The notes under the pieces are model-generated. The model was not told where the DNA came from. It was given only the letters and a program-made list of their open reading frames with translations, and did not search any database. Below, piece after piece: positions 47,221 through 54,963 of a DNA stretch of 64,000 nt. The stretch comes from Brevibacterium sp. CS2 (GTDB lineage Bacteria > Actinomycetota > Actinomycetes > Actinomycetales > Brevibacteriaceae). The position numbers and the translations under genes were made by a program. The DNA is taken from NCBI RefSeq assembly GCF_005280295.1, contig NZ_CP040020.1, positions 3,162,001 to 3,226,000 of the forward strand, written 5' to 3'. Position 1 is the first letter of the stretch. Every line of letters starts with the position of its first letter.

Positions 47221-49128
47221 ATGGAATGGTTCACCGAACCCTTCGCGCTGGGATTCCAGCAGCGCGCTCTCATCGGCGGTCTGATCTCGGCCGTCATGGC
47301 CTCGGTCGTCGGCGTCTGGCTCGTGCTGCGCGGCATGAGCTTCTTCGGCGACGCGTTCGCCCACGGCATCCTGCCGGGCATCGCCGTCGCCATGCTCCTC
47401 GACGTCTCCCCCGCGCTCGGCGCGGCCGCTGCGATCGTCGCGATGGTGCTCCTCATCGAGTGGATCCACCGGGCCACGCCGCTCCACGAGGACACCGGCA
47501 TCGGCCTGCTGTTCGTCGCGATGATGGCGCTCGGCGTCGTCATCATCTCCACCATGGACCAGTACACCGGCAGTCTCACCGGGATCCTGTTCGGCGATGC
47601 GCTCGGCGTCACGCCCGAGGTGCTGCGCGGCATGTTCGTGCCCGCCGTGGCGGTGCTCCTCGCGTCTGCGATCCTCTACCGTCCGCTGCTGTCGCTCGCG
47701 TTCTCGCAGAGCAAGGCGCAGTCGCTGGGGATGCGGCCGGGGATCATCCATGTGCTCCTGCTCGTGCTCATCGCCGCCGCCGTCATCGTCGGCTTCCGCT
47801 CGGTCGGCACGATGCTCGTGTTCGGGCTGCTCGTCGGCCCGCCGGCCACGGCCTCGCTGCTGTCGCGCACCGTGCCGCAGATGTTCGCGTGGTCGACGCT
47901 CATCGCAGTGTTCTCCGTGTGGGCCGGACTGCTGCTGAGCTTCCACCTCGGGACCGCGGGCTCGGCGACGATGGCCCTCGTGCCGATCGCCCTGTTCTTC
48001 CTCACCCTGATCATCCGCCAGCTCGTCCAGGCCGAGCGCCATCGCACCGTCGGACGCGGCGAGCCCTCCGCCGGGAGCGCGGACTCGGTGCTCGCCCCGG
48101 GCTCCGCGCCGGAGCGCCGGGCGCCGGGCGCGTCGGTGCTCGACCCGCACAGCGGCACCGCGCCCGCCGGACCGGCCTCGGTGCCGGCGACCGGAAGCCG
48201 TGAGGATCCCGGGGGCGACCGGGCGGGGCACGGCACCGGGCACGGGGTCGCCGGGCGCCGGGCTCCGGATTCCCGGCTCCACGAGTCCTTCACCGATCCC
48301 GAGCACGTCCTCACCCCGGCGGAGGTGCCGCTCGCCGAGGCCGAGGGCATCGTGCTCGCCTACGGGCAGCACATCGCGACCGCACGCTCGACGTTCACGC
48401 TGCGGCAGGGCGACGTCGTCGCGATCATCGGCCCCAACGGCTCGGGCAAATCCACACTCCTCCACGCGATCGCCGGCCTCATGCCGCCGCGCGCCGGGCG
48501 CCTGCGGGTGCTCGGGGCGAAGCCCGCGCTCGGCTGGCGCAAGGTCGCCTACGTCATGCAGGCCGTCGAGGTGCCCGCCGGCATCCCGCTCACCGTGCGC
48601 GAGGTCGTGGCGATGGGCCGCTACTCGACGCTCGGCTGGTTCCGCCCGTTCCGGCGGCACGACCGGCAGCGTGTGCAGCAGGCGATGGAGGCGCTCGGGA
48701 TCACCGATCTGGCGCGCCGACACCTCTCGGAGCTGTCCGGTGGTCAGCGCCAGCGCGTGTACGTCGCCCAGGCGCTCGCGCAGGACCACATCGCACTCCT
48801 CCTCGACGAGCCGCTCACCGGGCTCGACATCGTGTCCGCGCGGACGATCGACCGGATCATCCATGCCGAGCACGAGCACGGCCACTCCGTCGTCATGACC
48901 ACCCACGATCTCGAGGAGGCGCGTGCGGCCGACCATGTGCTGCTGACCTCGGGCCGGGTGCTCGCCTCAGGCCCGCCGGAGCAGGCGCTCACCCGCCGCA
49001 ACCTCGAAGTCGCCTACGGCCTCGGCTCGCTCCACGGGGACGAGGATCCCGACACCGAGCTCCCGGAGGTCCTCCCGGATCCGGTGCACGGCCTGCACGA
49101 CGACCCGAGCGACCCGACCGCGCGGTGA
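47221..49128 (+). CDS. fused zinc ABC permease-ATPase (ZnuB-ZnuC type)
   Basis: One 635-residue polypeptide joins what are normally two subunits. Residues 1-280 are an ABC-3 permease with about eight helices (SVVGVWLVLRGMSFFGDAFAHGILPGIA, GSLTGILFGDALGV and VGFRSVGTMLVFGLLVGPPATASLL). A Gly/Pro/Ala-rich linker of about 85 residues follows. Residues 370-600 are an ATPase with Walker A GPNGSGKST near 403, signature LSGGQRQR near 504, and Walker B LLLDEP near 526. There is no stop or frameshift between them. It follows the zinc-binding protein and should complete the importer as a homodimer. The ribosome site is weak. Confidence 0.88.
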   Translation: MEWFTEPFALGFQQRALIGGLISAVMASVVGVWLVLRGMSFFGDAFAHGILPGIAVAMLLDVSPALGAAAAIVAMVLLIEWIHRATPLHEDTGIGLLFVAMMALGVVIISTMDQYTGSLTGILFGDALGVTPEVLRGMFVPAVAVLLASAILYRPLLSLAFSQSKAQSLGMRPGIIHVLLLVLIAAAVIVGFRSVGTMLVFGLLVGPPATASLLSRTVPQMFAWSTLIAVFSVWAGLLLSFHLGTAGSATMALVPIALFFLTLIIRQLVQAERHRTVGRGEPSAGSADSVLAPGSAPERRAPGASVLDPHSGTAPAGPASVPATGSREDPGGDRAGHGTGHGVAGRRAPDSRLHESFTDPEHVLTPAEVPLAEAEGIVLAYGQHIATARSTFTLRQGDVVAIIGPNGSGKSTLLHAIAGLMPPRAGRLRVLGAKPALGWRKVAYVMQAVEVPAGIPLTVREVVAMGRYSTLGWFRPFRRHDRQRVQQAMEALGITDLARRHLSELSGGQRQRVYVAQALAQDHIALLLDEPLTGLDIVSARTIDRIIHAEHEHGHSVVMTTHDLEEARAADHVLLTSGRVLASGPPEQALTRRNLEVAYGLGSLHGDEDPDTELPEVLPDPVHGLHDDPSDPTAR

Positions 49129-49173
49129 GACGACGTGCTCGCGCGGAGTTGGACGGTCCCACCGACCGCTGAC

Positions 49174-49179
49174 TAGCCT
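49174..49179 (+). promoter_or_regulatory. candidate -10 box for the membrane protein at the island edge
   Basis: TAGCCT lies eight bases before the ATG at 49188, within the leaderless pattern though one to two bases longer than most. Confidence 0.3.
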
Positions 49180-49187
49180 CGGGAGGC

Positions 49188-49688
49188 ATGGACTCGACGC
49201 GCACCGACTCCCCGCAACGCACCGGATCCGAGAGGAACAACTGGCTCCTCCTCGCCCTCGTCGCGCTCGTGTCGTTCGGCGGGGCGGTGCTCTACGCGGT
49301 CGTCGACGATCCGGATTCACCGATCTACCTCGCGTACTTCGTCGTCATGGCCGCCGCGGTGGCGGGCGTCGCCTTCTGGTGGTTCGGCGCGCACCCGCCG
49401 CGCCTGTCCGAACCGCGGTGGGGGTACCTCGGGGTCGTCGTCCTCCTCATCGCCGGCGGGACGCTGCTCCGCATAGTACCCGGCACGCGCGCCATCGCCT
49501 CATGGCTGACGATCGGGGCGTGCTTCGTCCTCTACGGCCTGCTCGAGCGGTCTGCCGCGGTCGCGGCCTACGCCCTCGACCTCGCTCAGCTCGGCCTCGT
49601 GCTCGAGATCGTCACGAACTGCAGGGCGGGGATCATCGAGATGAGAATGACCGGCACCGCTAACACGACGCTGATGAGCAGTCGTTGA
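49188..49688 (+). CDS. membrane protein, 3' end replaced at the island junction
   Basis: A 166-residue protein with four to five hydrophobic segments (NNWLLLALVALVSFGGAVLYAVV, IYLAYFVVMAAAVAGVAFWWFG, GYLGVVVLLIAGGTLLRIV and the IASWLTIGACFVLYGLL region). The last 24 residues or so (from about CRAGIIEMRM) are the antisense of a copA fragment, so the original C-terminus was probably lost when the copper island joined here near 49,618. The function is unknown. It marks the end of the chromosomal backbone in this window. Confidence 0.65.
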   Translation: MDSTRTDSPQRTGSERNNWLLLALVALVSFGGAVLYAVVDDPDSPIYLAYFVVMAAAVAGVAFWWFGAHPPRLSEPRWGYLGVVVLLIAGGTLLRIVPGTRAIASWLTIGACFVLYGLLERSAAVAAYALDLAQLGLVLEIVTNCRAGIIEMRMTGTANTTLMSSR

Positions 49689-50017
49689 CGCAGCACCTCC
49701 AGCTCGCGGTCCCTGCGGTCCCCTTCAGTGGAGTCGCCGTCGTCTCCGGTTCCGGCAGTGGTGGGGAGCTGAGCCCGGTAGCCGGCGTCCTCCACCGTGG
49801 TGATCAGACGCTGGGGGTCGAACCCGGCAGGTGCGGTGACCCGGGCCTGCTCGGTGGCGTAGTTGACGCTGGCGCTGACACCGTCGAGCTTGTTGAGCTT
49901 GCGCTCGATCCGGTTCGCGCACAAGGCGCACGTCATGCCCTCGATGTCGAGCTCCACGGCGACGGTCTGCGGTTCGGAGTCGCGAGCCAGCGATGTGTCG
50001 GCGGGCTGGACGGCCAT
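49586..50017 (-). pseudogene. truncated copper P-type ATPase CopA (N-terminal part only)
   Basis: This frame of 143 residues holds the heavy-metal-associated domain of a CopA-type ATPase (LDIEGMTCALCANRIERKLNKLDGVSASVNYATEQARV, Cys pair near 32-35) and the first membrane-domain residues (RLLISVVLAVPVILISMIPALQF). It then runs into unrelated sequence and stops. All catalytic parts (actuator, Cys-Pro-Cys helix, DKTGT) are missing. It overlaps the stop of the 51-residue protein by one base. It is the third gene of a copZ operon that was cut at the island edge. Confidence 0.85.
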
Positions 50018-50172
50018 CAGGCACCTTCCTTCTCGTGGTGGTCCTGCTCAACGTCTTGCATCCAGGACTCCACGAGGGAGTCGGGGATGAAGGCGCTGCC
50101 CGCGCCGTACGCGGCGGTGAAGACCGCCAGCAGTACGGCCGCGTACAGCGTCAGGCGGATGCCGGCACTCAC
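50017..50172 (-). CDS. 51-residue membrane protein of the copper operon
   Basis: A very small protein with one N-terminal membrane helix (IRLTLYAAVLLAVFTAAYGAGSAF) and an acidic/His tail (DVEQDHHEKEGA). GTG 50172 overlaps the copZ stop as GTGA and its own stop overlaps the copA ATG, so it is translated between copZ and copA. Small membrane proteins in this position occur in actinobacterial copper operons; the role is unknown. A metal-handling function is suggested only by context. Confidence 0.65.
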   Translation of the reverse strand: MSAGIRLTLYAAVLLAVFTAAYGAGSAFIPDSLVESWMQDVEQDHHEKEGA

Positions 50173-50378
50173 GCAGGCACCGCCTGGTAGCCGGCCTCCT
50201 CGACCGCCGCGACGACCGCCGCGGAGTCGACGCCGGCTTCCGAGGTGACGACGAGCTGTCCGGTCTCGTGGGAGACCTCGACATCGGTGACGCCGGCGAT
50301 CTCCTCGACTTCTTCCCGCACCGACCTCTCGCAGTGACCGCACGTCATACCGGTCACAGAGAACGTGTTGGTAGCCAT
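50169..50378 (-). CDS. copZ: copper chaperone CopZ (first copy)
   Basis: A 69-residue heavy-metal-associated domain protein. The metal site GMTCGHC (residues 10-16) is exact and the fold repeats beta-alpha-beta segments (VREEVEEIAGVTDVEVS and VVAAVEEAGYQAV). CopZ carries Cu(I) to CopA. Two symmetric ATACCC/GGGTAT sites lie just upstream (50398-50445), which fits control by a CsoR repressor. It is divergent from the copper storage gene. Confidence 0.92.
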   Translation of the reverse strand: MATNTFSVTGMTCGHCERSVREEVEEIAGVTDVEVSHETGQLVVTSEAGVDSAAVVAAVEEAGYQAVPA

Positions 50379-50397
50379 GTCGAACCTCCTCCGTTGA

Positions 50398-50445
50398 ATA
50401 CCCCCGACGGGTATCGCTGATCGAAATATGCCCGGCGGGGGTATA
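50398..50445. promoter_or_regulatory. two candidate CsoR operators upstream of copZ
   Basis: The first site, ATACCC-N5-GGGTAT at 50398-50414, is a perfect inverted repeat. The second, at 50427-50445 (TATGCCC and GGGGGTATA), is imperfect. CsoR proteins are known to bind pseudo-palindromes of the TACCCC/GGGGTA type. No csoR gene is present in the window. Confidence 0.6.
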
Positions 50446-50487
50446 GGGGTCAAGGGGCATTGCGGGTCGGGGAGGGCGCCCGGGTGG

Positions 50488-50509
50488 ATCTTCACTGACT
50501 CTTCAAGGC
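50488..50509 (+). promoter_or_regulatory. candidate CopR-type box upstream of csp
   Basis: ATCTTC-N7-CTTCAA, about 91 bases before the csp ATG. The same layout occurs at 59515 and 60586. Two CTTC half-sites begin 11 bases apart, as expected for OmpR-family tandem binding. Confidence 0.5.
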
Positions 50510-50995
50510 TCGCGGGGTTCAGGTGGTCCAGGGTCCGCGCGTACGGTCGCAGTAGGGCGCGGATTCCGCTGCGCCTGGTCGAAGTGGAAGGAGAGTTCCA
50601 TGTCGCATGTAGTTTCGATGATTGAGACCCATCCTGCAGGTGCGCAGGGGGTTGACAAGGATACGCTCGCCGCCTGTATCGCGGCGTGTTTCGAGTGTGC
50701 GCAGACATGCACGGCTTGTGCGGATGCGTGTCTGAGCGAAGAGATGGTGGCCGACCTGGCGGCGTGCATCCGCGCCGATTTGGATTGCGCGGACATCTGC
50801 ATCGCCACGGGCAACGTGCTCTCGCGGTTGACCGGCACGAATCCGGAAGTCATCCGGTCCCTGGTGGAGACGTGCCGGACGGTGTGCCGGGCGTGTGCGG
50901 AGGAGTGTGAAAAGCACGCTCAGATGCACGAGCACGGGACTGCTGAGGGTTTAGTTGACTTCACGACTGGATAAGTTCCAGGAAGGATGGAAGTC

Positions 50996-51298
50996 ATGCC
51001 AAAGATCTACACCGATGAGTTCAAGCAATCAGCTCTCGAGCTCCTGGGCGAGGGGATGACCCAGAAGCAGGTCTGCGCCGACCTCGGCATCTCGAAGTCA
51101 GCTCTCCAGGCCTGGGTGCGTGACTCACGCCTGCGTGAGCACGGACTCGAGCCCTCTCGTGATGTCGAGGAGTCTCGCGCCCAGGCAGCAGCACTGAAGC
51201 GGATCAGGGAACTCGAGCGGGAGAACAAGATCCTCCGCGAGGCTGCAGCGTATCTCTCGCAAGCGAACTTGAAGCTCGGTGGTCATCACCCAAAATGA
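50996..51298 (+). CDS. IS3 transposase OrfA
   Basis: A 100-residue helix-turn-helix protein (MPKIYTDEFKQSALELL, then GMTQKQVCADLGISKSALQAWVRDS) with a C-terminal leucine-zipper-like helix (LKRIRELERENKILREAAAYL), typical of OrfA of IS3 elements. ATG 50996 has a GGAAGG site nine bases upstream; an ATG at 50987 is also possible. Its stop overlaps the orfB ATG as ATGA, so orfB could be made by re-initiation as well as by frameshifting. Confidence 0.88.
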   Translation: MPKIYTDEFKQSALELLGEGMTQKQVCADLGISKSALQAWVRDSRLREHGLEPSRDVEESRAQAAALKRIRELERENKILREAAAYLSQANLKLGGHHPK

Positions 51299-52179
51299 TG
51301 TACCCGCTGGTCCTCGACCTTGCTGCCGCCGGGGTGCCGGTGGCAGTGGCCTGCCGGGTACTCGGCTTTACCAAGCAGGGTTTCTACAAGTGGTGCGCGA
51401 AACCTGTCTCTGACCGGGAACTCGAGGAGGCGCACTTGATCAATGCCGCCTACGACGTTCATACGGACGATCCTGAGTTCGGGCACCGGTTCATCGCTGA
51501 TGAGCTCCAGGCGTGCGGATACAGCGCCTCTGAACGTCGTGTGTGGCGGCTGTGCTCGCAGCAGGAGCTGTTCTCCCACACGATCAAACGAGCCCGGAAG
51601 CACGGTAAGAAGCCCGGCCCGCCAGTGTGTGATGACCTCGTCGAACGCGACTTCACAGCAAAGGCAGTCAACGAGTTGTGGCTGACCGATATCACCGAGC
51701 ATCACACCAGTGAGGGCAAGCTGTATATGTGCGCGGTCAAGGATGTGTTCAGCAACAGAATCGTCGGTTATGCCATCGATTCGAGGATGAAATCTCGTCT
51801 GGCTGTGGCGGCGATTGATGACGCTGTGGCTCGTCGTGGCGGACCGCGAGCCGTGGCAGGGTGTGTCGTTCACTCGGATCGCGGGTCGCAATTTCGCTCT
51901 CGTAAGTTCCAGCAGGTTCTACGGCGTTACGGGCTAGTCGGATCGATGGGTCGGGTCGGCGCTGCTGGTGATAATGCGGCGATGGAATCGTTCTTCGCTG
52001 TGTTGCAGAAGAACGTCCTCGACCGGGGCCGTTGGGACACGCGAGCGAGGTTGCGGACATCGATCGTCCACTGGGTCGAGCGGACCTACCACCGGAAGCG
52101 TCGGCAACGGCGTTTGGGTAAACTGACTCCGGTTGAATACGAGCTTGTTCACCACAAGGCCGTCACTCTGGCGGCATAA
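51295..52179 (+). CDS. IS3 transposase OrfB (DDE integrase core)
   Basis: A 294-residue rve-type transposase. The catalytic triad is visible as Asp in ELWLTDITEH, Asp in VVHSDRGSQFRS and Glu in DNAAMESFFAVLQKN. The N-terminal HTH_21-like region (CRVLGFTKQGFYKWCAKPVS) precedes the core. There is no internal stop. It begins within the last codon of orfA. The intact reading frames and near-perfect ends suggest a functional element. Confidence 0.92.
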   Translation: MMYPLVLDLAAAGVPVAVACRVLGFTKQGFYKWCAKPVSDRELEEAHLINAAYDVHTDDPEFGHRFIADELQACGYSASERRVWRLCSQQELFSHTIKRARKHGKKPGPPVCDDLVERDFTAKAVNELWLTDITEHHTSEGKLYMCAVKDVFSNRIVGYAIDSRMKSRLAVAAIDDAVARRGGPRAVAGCVVHSDRGSQFRSRKFQQVLRRYGLVGSMGRVGAAGDNAAMESFFAVLQKNVLDRGRWDTRARLRTSIVHWVERTYHRKRRQRRLGKLTPVEYELVHHKAVTLAA

Positions 52180-52287
52180 ACCCCGGAGTCAACTAAACCG
52201 TCAGCAGTCCCCACTGCCGCATCTGTGCTGAGGCGTGCCGACGGTGCGAAGAGGCGTGTGCCGCGTTGCTGAAGGCCTTGGCCTGAG

Positions 52288-53196
52288 ATGAAGCACGGCT
52301 CTGATTCGGCCCGGGTGGACGACATGTTCACCCGAGTCAGGAGTGGCGCGGGTTTCATCGCGGCGTTGGATCAGAGTGGGGGCAGCACGCCGCAGGCGCT
52401 GCGGCTCTATGGGATCAGCGAGGATTCCTATTCCAGCCCGGCGGAGATGTTCGATCTGGTGCATCGGATGCGCACCCGTGTCATCACCAGTCCGGCCTTC
52501 AACGGTGATCGCATCCTGGGGTCGATCCTGTTCGAAGACACCATGGACCGGGAGATCGACGGGCGTCAGACGGGTGAGTACCTGTGGGAGGTGAAGGGCA
52601 TCGTGCCGTTCCTCAAGATCGACAAGGGACTGGCAACGCAGGCCCACGGTGCCCAGGTCATGAAGCCCATCCCCGAGCTGGACGCCCTGCTGACCCGCGC
52701 GGTGAGCAGGCACATGTTCGGCACGAAGATGCGCTCGGTCATCACGATGCCCGGACCGGGGTTGGATGCCGTCGTCGCCCAGCAGTTCGCCATCGCTCGG
52801 CAGGTTCTGCGGTTCGGGTTGGTGCCCATTGTGGAGCCCGAGGTCGACATCCACTCTCCCGACAAGGCAGGGGCCGAGGACCAGCTGCGAACTGCCATCC
52901 GGGAAGAGCTCGACGGGCTCGGCGAGGATCAGCCGGTCATCCTCAAACTGACCCTGCCCGAGCGTGATGATCACTACCGTGAGTTCGTGGACCATCCGCG
53001 GGTGGTGCGGGTGTTGGCGTTGTCGGGCGGCTATTCCCGCGCGGACGCCAACACCCGCCTGGACCGCAACCATGGGATGATCGCCAGTTTCTCCCGCGCC
53101 CTGACGGAAGGACTGGCCGCGGATCAGACCGATGCGCAGTTCACCGCGGCACTGGATGCAGCGATTGCGTCGATCGTCGCCGCATCACGCACCTGA
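52288..53196 (+). CDS. class I fructose-bisphosphate aldolase
   Basis: A 302-residue Schiff-base aldolase of the bacterial class I (FdaB-like) type, which splits fructose 1,6-bisphosphate without a metal ion. Signs are GFIAALDQSGGSTPQALRLYG, MRTRVITSPAF, VPFLKIDKGL, VPIVEPEVDIHSPDKAGAE and ILKLTLPER, where the Lys near residue 221 should form the Schiff base. The ATG lies one base after the original stop of the copper storage gene, so the two were an operon before the IS entered. Its presence in a copper island suggests a metal-independent replacement for the class II enzyme. That role is inference. Confidence 0.92.
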   Translation: MKHGSDSARVDDMFTRVRSGAGFIAALDQSGGSTPQALRLYGISEDSYSSPAEMFDLVHRMRTRVITSPAFNGDRILGSILFEDTMDREIDGRQTGEYLWEVKGIVPFLKIDKGLATQAHGAQVMKPIPELDALLTRAVSRHMFGTKMRSVITMPGPGLDAVVAQQFAIARQVLRFGLVPIVEPEVDIHSPDKAGAEDQLRTAIREELDGLGEDQPVILKLTLPERDDHYREFVDHPRVVRVLALSGGYSRADANTRLDRNHGMIASFSRALTEGLAADQTDAQFTAALDAAIASIVAASRT

Positions 53197-53219
53197 CGCA
53201 CGCGGTCGGGGGCAGAAGG

Positions 53220-54272
53220 TCAGTGGTGGGCGAACGACTTCACGAAATCGCGGCGCACCCCCAACGCGGTGTCGGTGCGGCGAATGGAATCGTCACCGTC
53301 CTCGACCGAACCCGCCAGGGCTCGGATGGCGTCGATGTTCTCCGGGGTCACGATGGCCTGGTTATCGACCGTGTACGTGCAGAACAGTTCGGTGCCGTCC
53401 ACGGTGAGGATGTCTTCCCAGACTGCGACTTCGTACATGTCCCCGCGGGGCCTGCCGAGGTCCTGCATCAGCTCGGCGGTGCTGTTGACCGCCACGATGC
53501 CGTCGGAGCGCCGGACGAAGGCGATCCTGGGCACCGCCCGGAACGCCTCGAGGACCTCGGCCTTCTCGACGGGACGGGTGAGCTCGACTGTCCAGTAATG
53601 CAGGTGGTTCTGGGTATGGGCTCCTTTCGCCGCCATGGTGACGACGTCGAGGTCGGGAACCACCGTTTTGGCATCGGGCCCCTGGTGGCTGGGGATGCGT
53701 CCCTCAGGGACGATCGTGTTCATGATCCCGGAGTGGTCGGACTCCCAGGGGTCGGTCGCCCGCCGGATGAGCACGCCGCGCGCCTTTGACAGGAGCCCGA
53801 CGTTCTTCAGCGCGGTGAGGGTGCGCACGGTCGCGGTGGTGTTGCACGAGACGACCCGGGTGGAGTCGCGGCCGCGGGTGGAGCTGTAGTTGGCGTGGGC
53901 GACGAAGGAGTGCCCCGTGAGATCGTGCTTCTCCCCGCCCTGGAATACCGATCTCACGTGATGAGCTCGGTAGAGGTCGAGGTTTTCCGCCCCGACTTTG
54001 GCCGGGGTGCAGTCCACGACGACGTCGACTTGATCGAGCAGGTCAGGCAGCTCACCTGCCAGGGCATGCCCGGAGGCGCGCATTTCCTGATGGGCCTCAG
54101 AGGTGGAGGCGAAGACGGGGATGTCGCGCGCGGCGGCGGCCGCGACCCGATAGTCGGCGGTGATGTCGCTGACGCCGATGAGTGCCATGTCGTGTTGGGC
54201 CCGGACGGCGTCGGCGACGCGTTTGCCGATGACCCCGTACCCGTTCACCGCGACTTTGATCTTGGTGTCCAT
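53220..54272 (-). CDS. type II (archaeal-type) glyceraldehyde-3-phosphate dehydrogenase
   Basis: This 350-residue dehydrogenase belongs to the archaeal-type GAPDH family, not the usual bacterial GapA. It shows the Rossmann motif KVAVNGYGVIGKRVADAV (6-23), VVDCTPAKVGAENLDLY, FQGGEKH, and the catalytic Cys143 in VVSCNTTATVR. VTMAAKGAHTQNHLHYW follows further on. GapA-type landmarks such as ASCTTNC are absent. I chose ATG 54272, since AAGGA lies six bases upstream; ATG 54278 is too close to it. It is the last gene of the CopZ-CopB-DUF305 set on the same strand, 55 bases after the DUF305 stop. A copper-tolerant bypass role is an inference from this context. Confidence 0.9.
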   Translation of the reverse strand: MDTKIKVAVNGYGVIGKRVADAVRAQHDMALIGVSDITADYRVAAAAARDIPVFASTSEAHQEMRASGHALAGELPDLLDQVDVVVDCTPAKVGAENLDLYRAHHVRSVFQGGEKHDLTGHSFVAHANYSSTRGRDSTRVVSCNTTATVRTLTALKNVGLLSKARGVLIRRATDPWESDHSGIMNTIVPEGRIPSHQGPDAKTVVPDLDVVTMAAKGAHTQNHLHYWTVELTRPVEKAEVLEAFRAVPRIAFVRRSDGIVAVNSTAELMQDLGRPRGDMYEVAVWEDILTVDGTELFCTYTVDNQAIVTPENIDAIRALAGSVEDGDDSIRRTDTALGVRRDFVKSFAHH

Positions 54273-54327
54273 GCTCATTCCTTTCGAGGTGGTGCGCGTG
54301 TCCCACGGTGGGCTCGTCGCCCGCGGG

Positions 54328-54963
54328 TCAGAGTTCGTCGAGCATCGTCTTCATCTCCTGGATCTCTGCTTCCTGGTCTTCGATGACCTGCTCGGCCAGC
54401 GCTATCGCCTGCGGGTTCTGCCCGTCGGACACCTGCTGTTCGGCCATTTCGACGGCACCCTCGTGGTGTCTGGTCATCTGCTCCAGGTACAGCTTCGCGG
54501 CCTCGGTGCCGGTGGCGTCTTCGAGCTGCTGCATGTCGTCTTCGCTCATCATCCCGCTCATGCCGCCGTGACCGCCGTGACCGCCCGAGTCACCCATGTC
54601 GCCCATGGGTTCCTGGCCCCAGGCTTCGAGCATGGCGTTCATCCGGTCGATCTCAGGCCCCTGCGCGTCGATGACTCCCTGGGCGAAGTCAGCGACGTTC
54701 TGCGGGATGTCGTCCTTGGCCAGCAGGGTCTCGCTCATCTCGACGGCCTGCTGATGGTGCGGGATCATCATCTGCGCGAACATCACGTCGGCATCGTTGT
54801 GCTCCTCGGAAATCTCCTCACCGGAGCCTGCGGTGTCGGTGGCGACCGAGGTCGCAGGGGCGGGATCTTCCCCTGTGCTGCCGGGGTCGGCGTTCCCGGC
54901 GCATGCCGAGAGGATCAGCGTGCCGGCGACGGCTGCCGCAACTGCCAGTGGTGTGCGCTTCAT
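54328..54963 (-). CDS. DUF305 lipoprotein, Met/His-rich
   Basis: A 211-residue exported lipoprotein with lipobox LILSACA. The DUF305 domain shows its two His-His motifs, FAQMMIPHHQQAVEM and YLEQMTRHHEGAVEMAE, separated by a Gly/His/Met-rich loop (GHGGHGGMSGMMSEDD). DUF305 proteins are frequent beside copper exporters and probably bind Cu in the extracytoplasmic space, though the exact role is unknown. Its ATG overlaps the copB stop as ATGA, so the pair is co-translated. Confidence 0.88.
   Translation of the reverse strand: MKRTPLAVAAAVAGTLILSACAGNADPGSTGEDPAPATSVATDTAGSGEEISEEHNDADVMFAQMMIPHHQQAVEMSETLLAKDDIPQNVADFAQGVIDAQGPEIDRMNAMLEAWGQEPMGDMGDSGGHGGHGGMSGMMSEDDMQQLEDATGTEAAKLYLEQMTRHHEGAVEMAEQQVSDGQNPQAIALAEQVIEDQEAEIQEMKTMLDEL

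Larger units (their letters stand above)
50936..52211 (+). mobile_element. IS3-family insertion sequence, 1276 bp, complete
   Basis: The ends carry 25-base terminal inverted repeats (50936-50960 and 52187-52211) with one mismatch at position 12. A 3-bp target duplication CAC flanks it (50933-50935 and 52212-52214). It holds orfA and orfB with an intact DDE triad. Its exact removal together with one CAC copy restores the csp frame, which proves the boundaries. It appears recent and possibly active. Confidence 0.9.
50600..52286 (+). pseudogene. four-helix copper storage protein (Csp, DUF326), split by an IS3 element
   Basis: Codons 1-112 lie at 50600-50935 and the last codons at 52215-52286. 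Joining them across one copy of the CAC target duplication restores a 135-residue four-helix Cys-rich protein. The first part has CIAACFECAQTCTACADACLSEE and CIRADLDCADICIATG repeats; the last part reads CRICAEACRRCEEACAALL. Csp proteins bind many Cu(I) ions with Cys rows inside a four-helix bundle. As it stands, translation ends 12 residues into the element (HEHGTAEGLVDFTTG), losing the fourth helix. No signal peptide is seen, so it is the cytosolic type. The aldolase gene begins one base after the restored stop. Confidence 0.88.

Noticed and set aside
46921..48936. 671-residue minus-strand frame opposite the zinc permease-ATPase
   Set aside because: His/Arg/Gly/Asp-rich antisense reading of a gene with Walker motifs.
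50387..50708. Upstream extension of the copZ frame to 50708
   Set aside because: The extension crosses the CsoR-like sites and the csp promoter region; the ATG at 50378 gives the standard 69-residue CopZ.
51286..51891. Minus-strand frame inside the IS element
   Set aside because: Antisense to orfB, which has the complete DDE motif.
53196..53220. Terminator between the convergent aldolase and GAPDH genes
   Set aside because: The 23-base gap shows no hairpin that I can pair convincingly.
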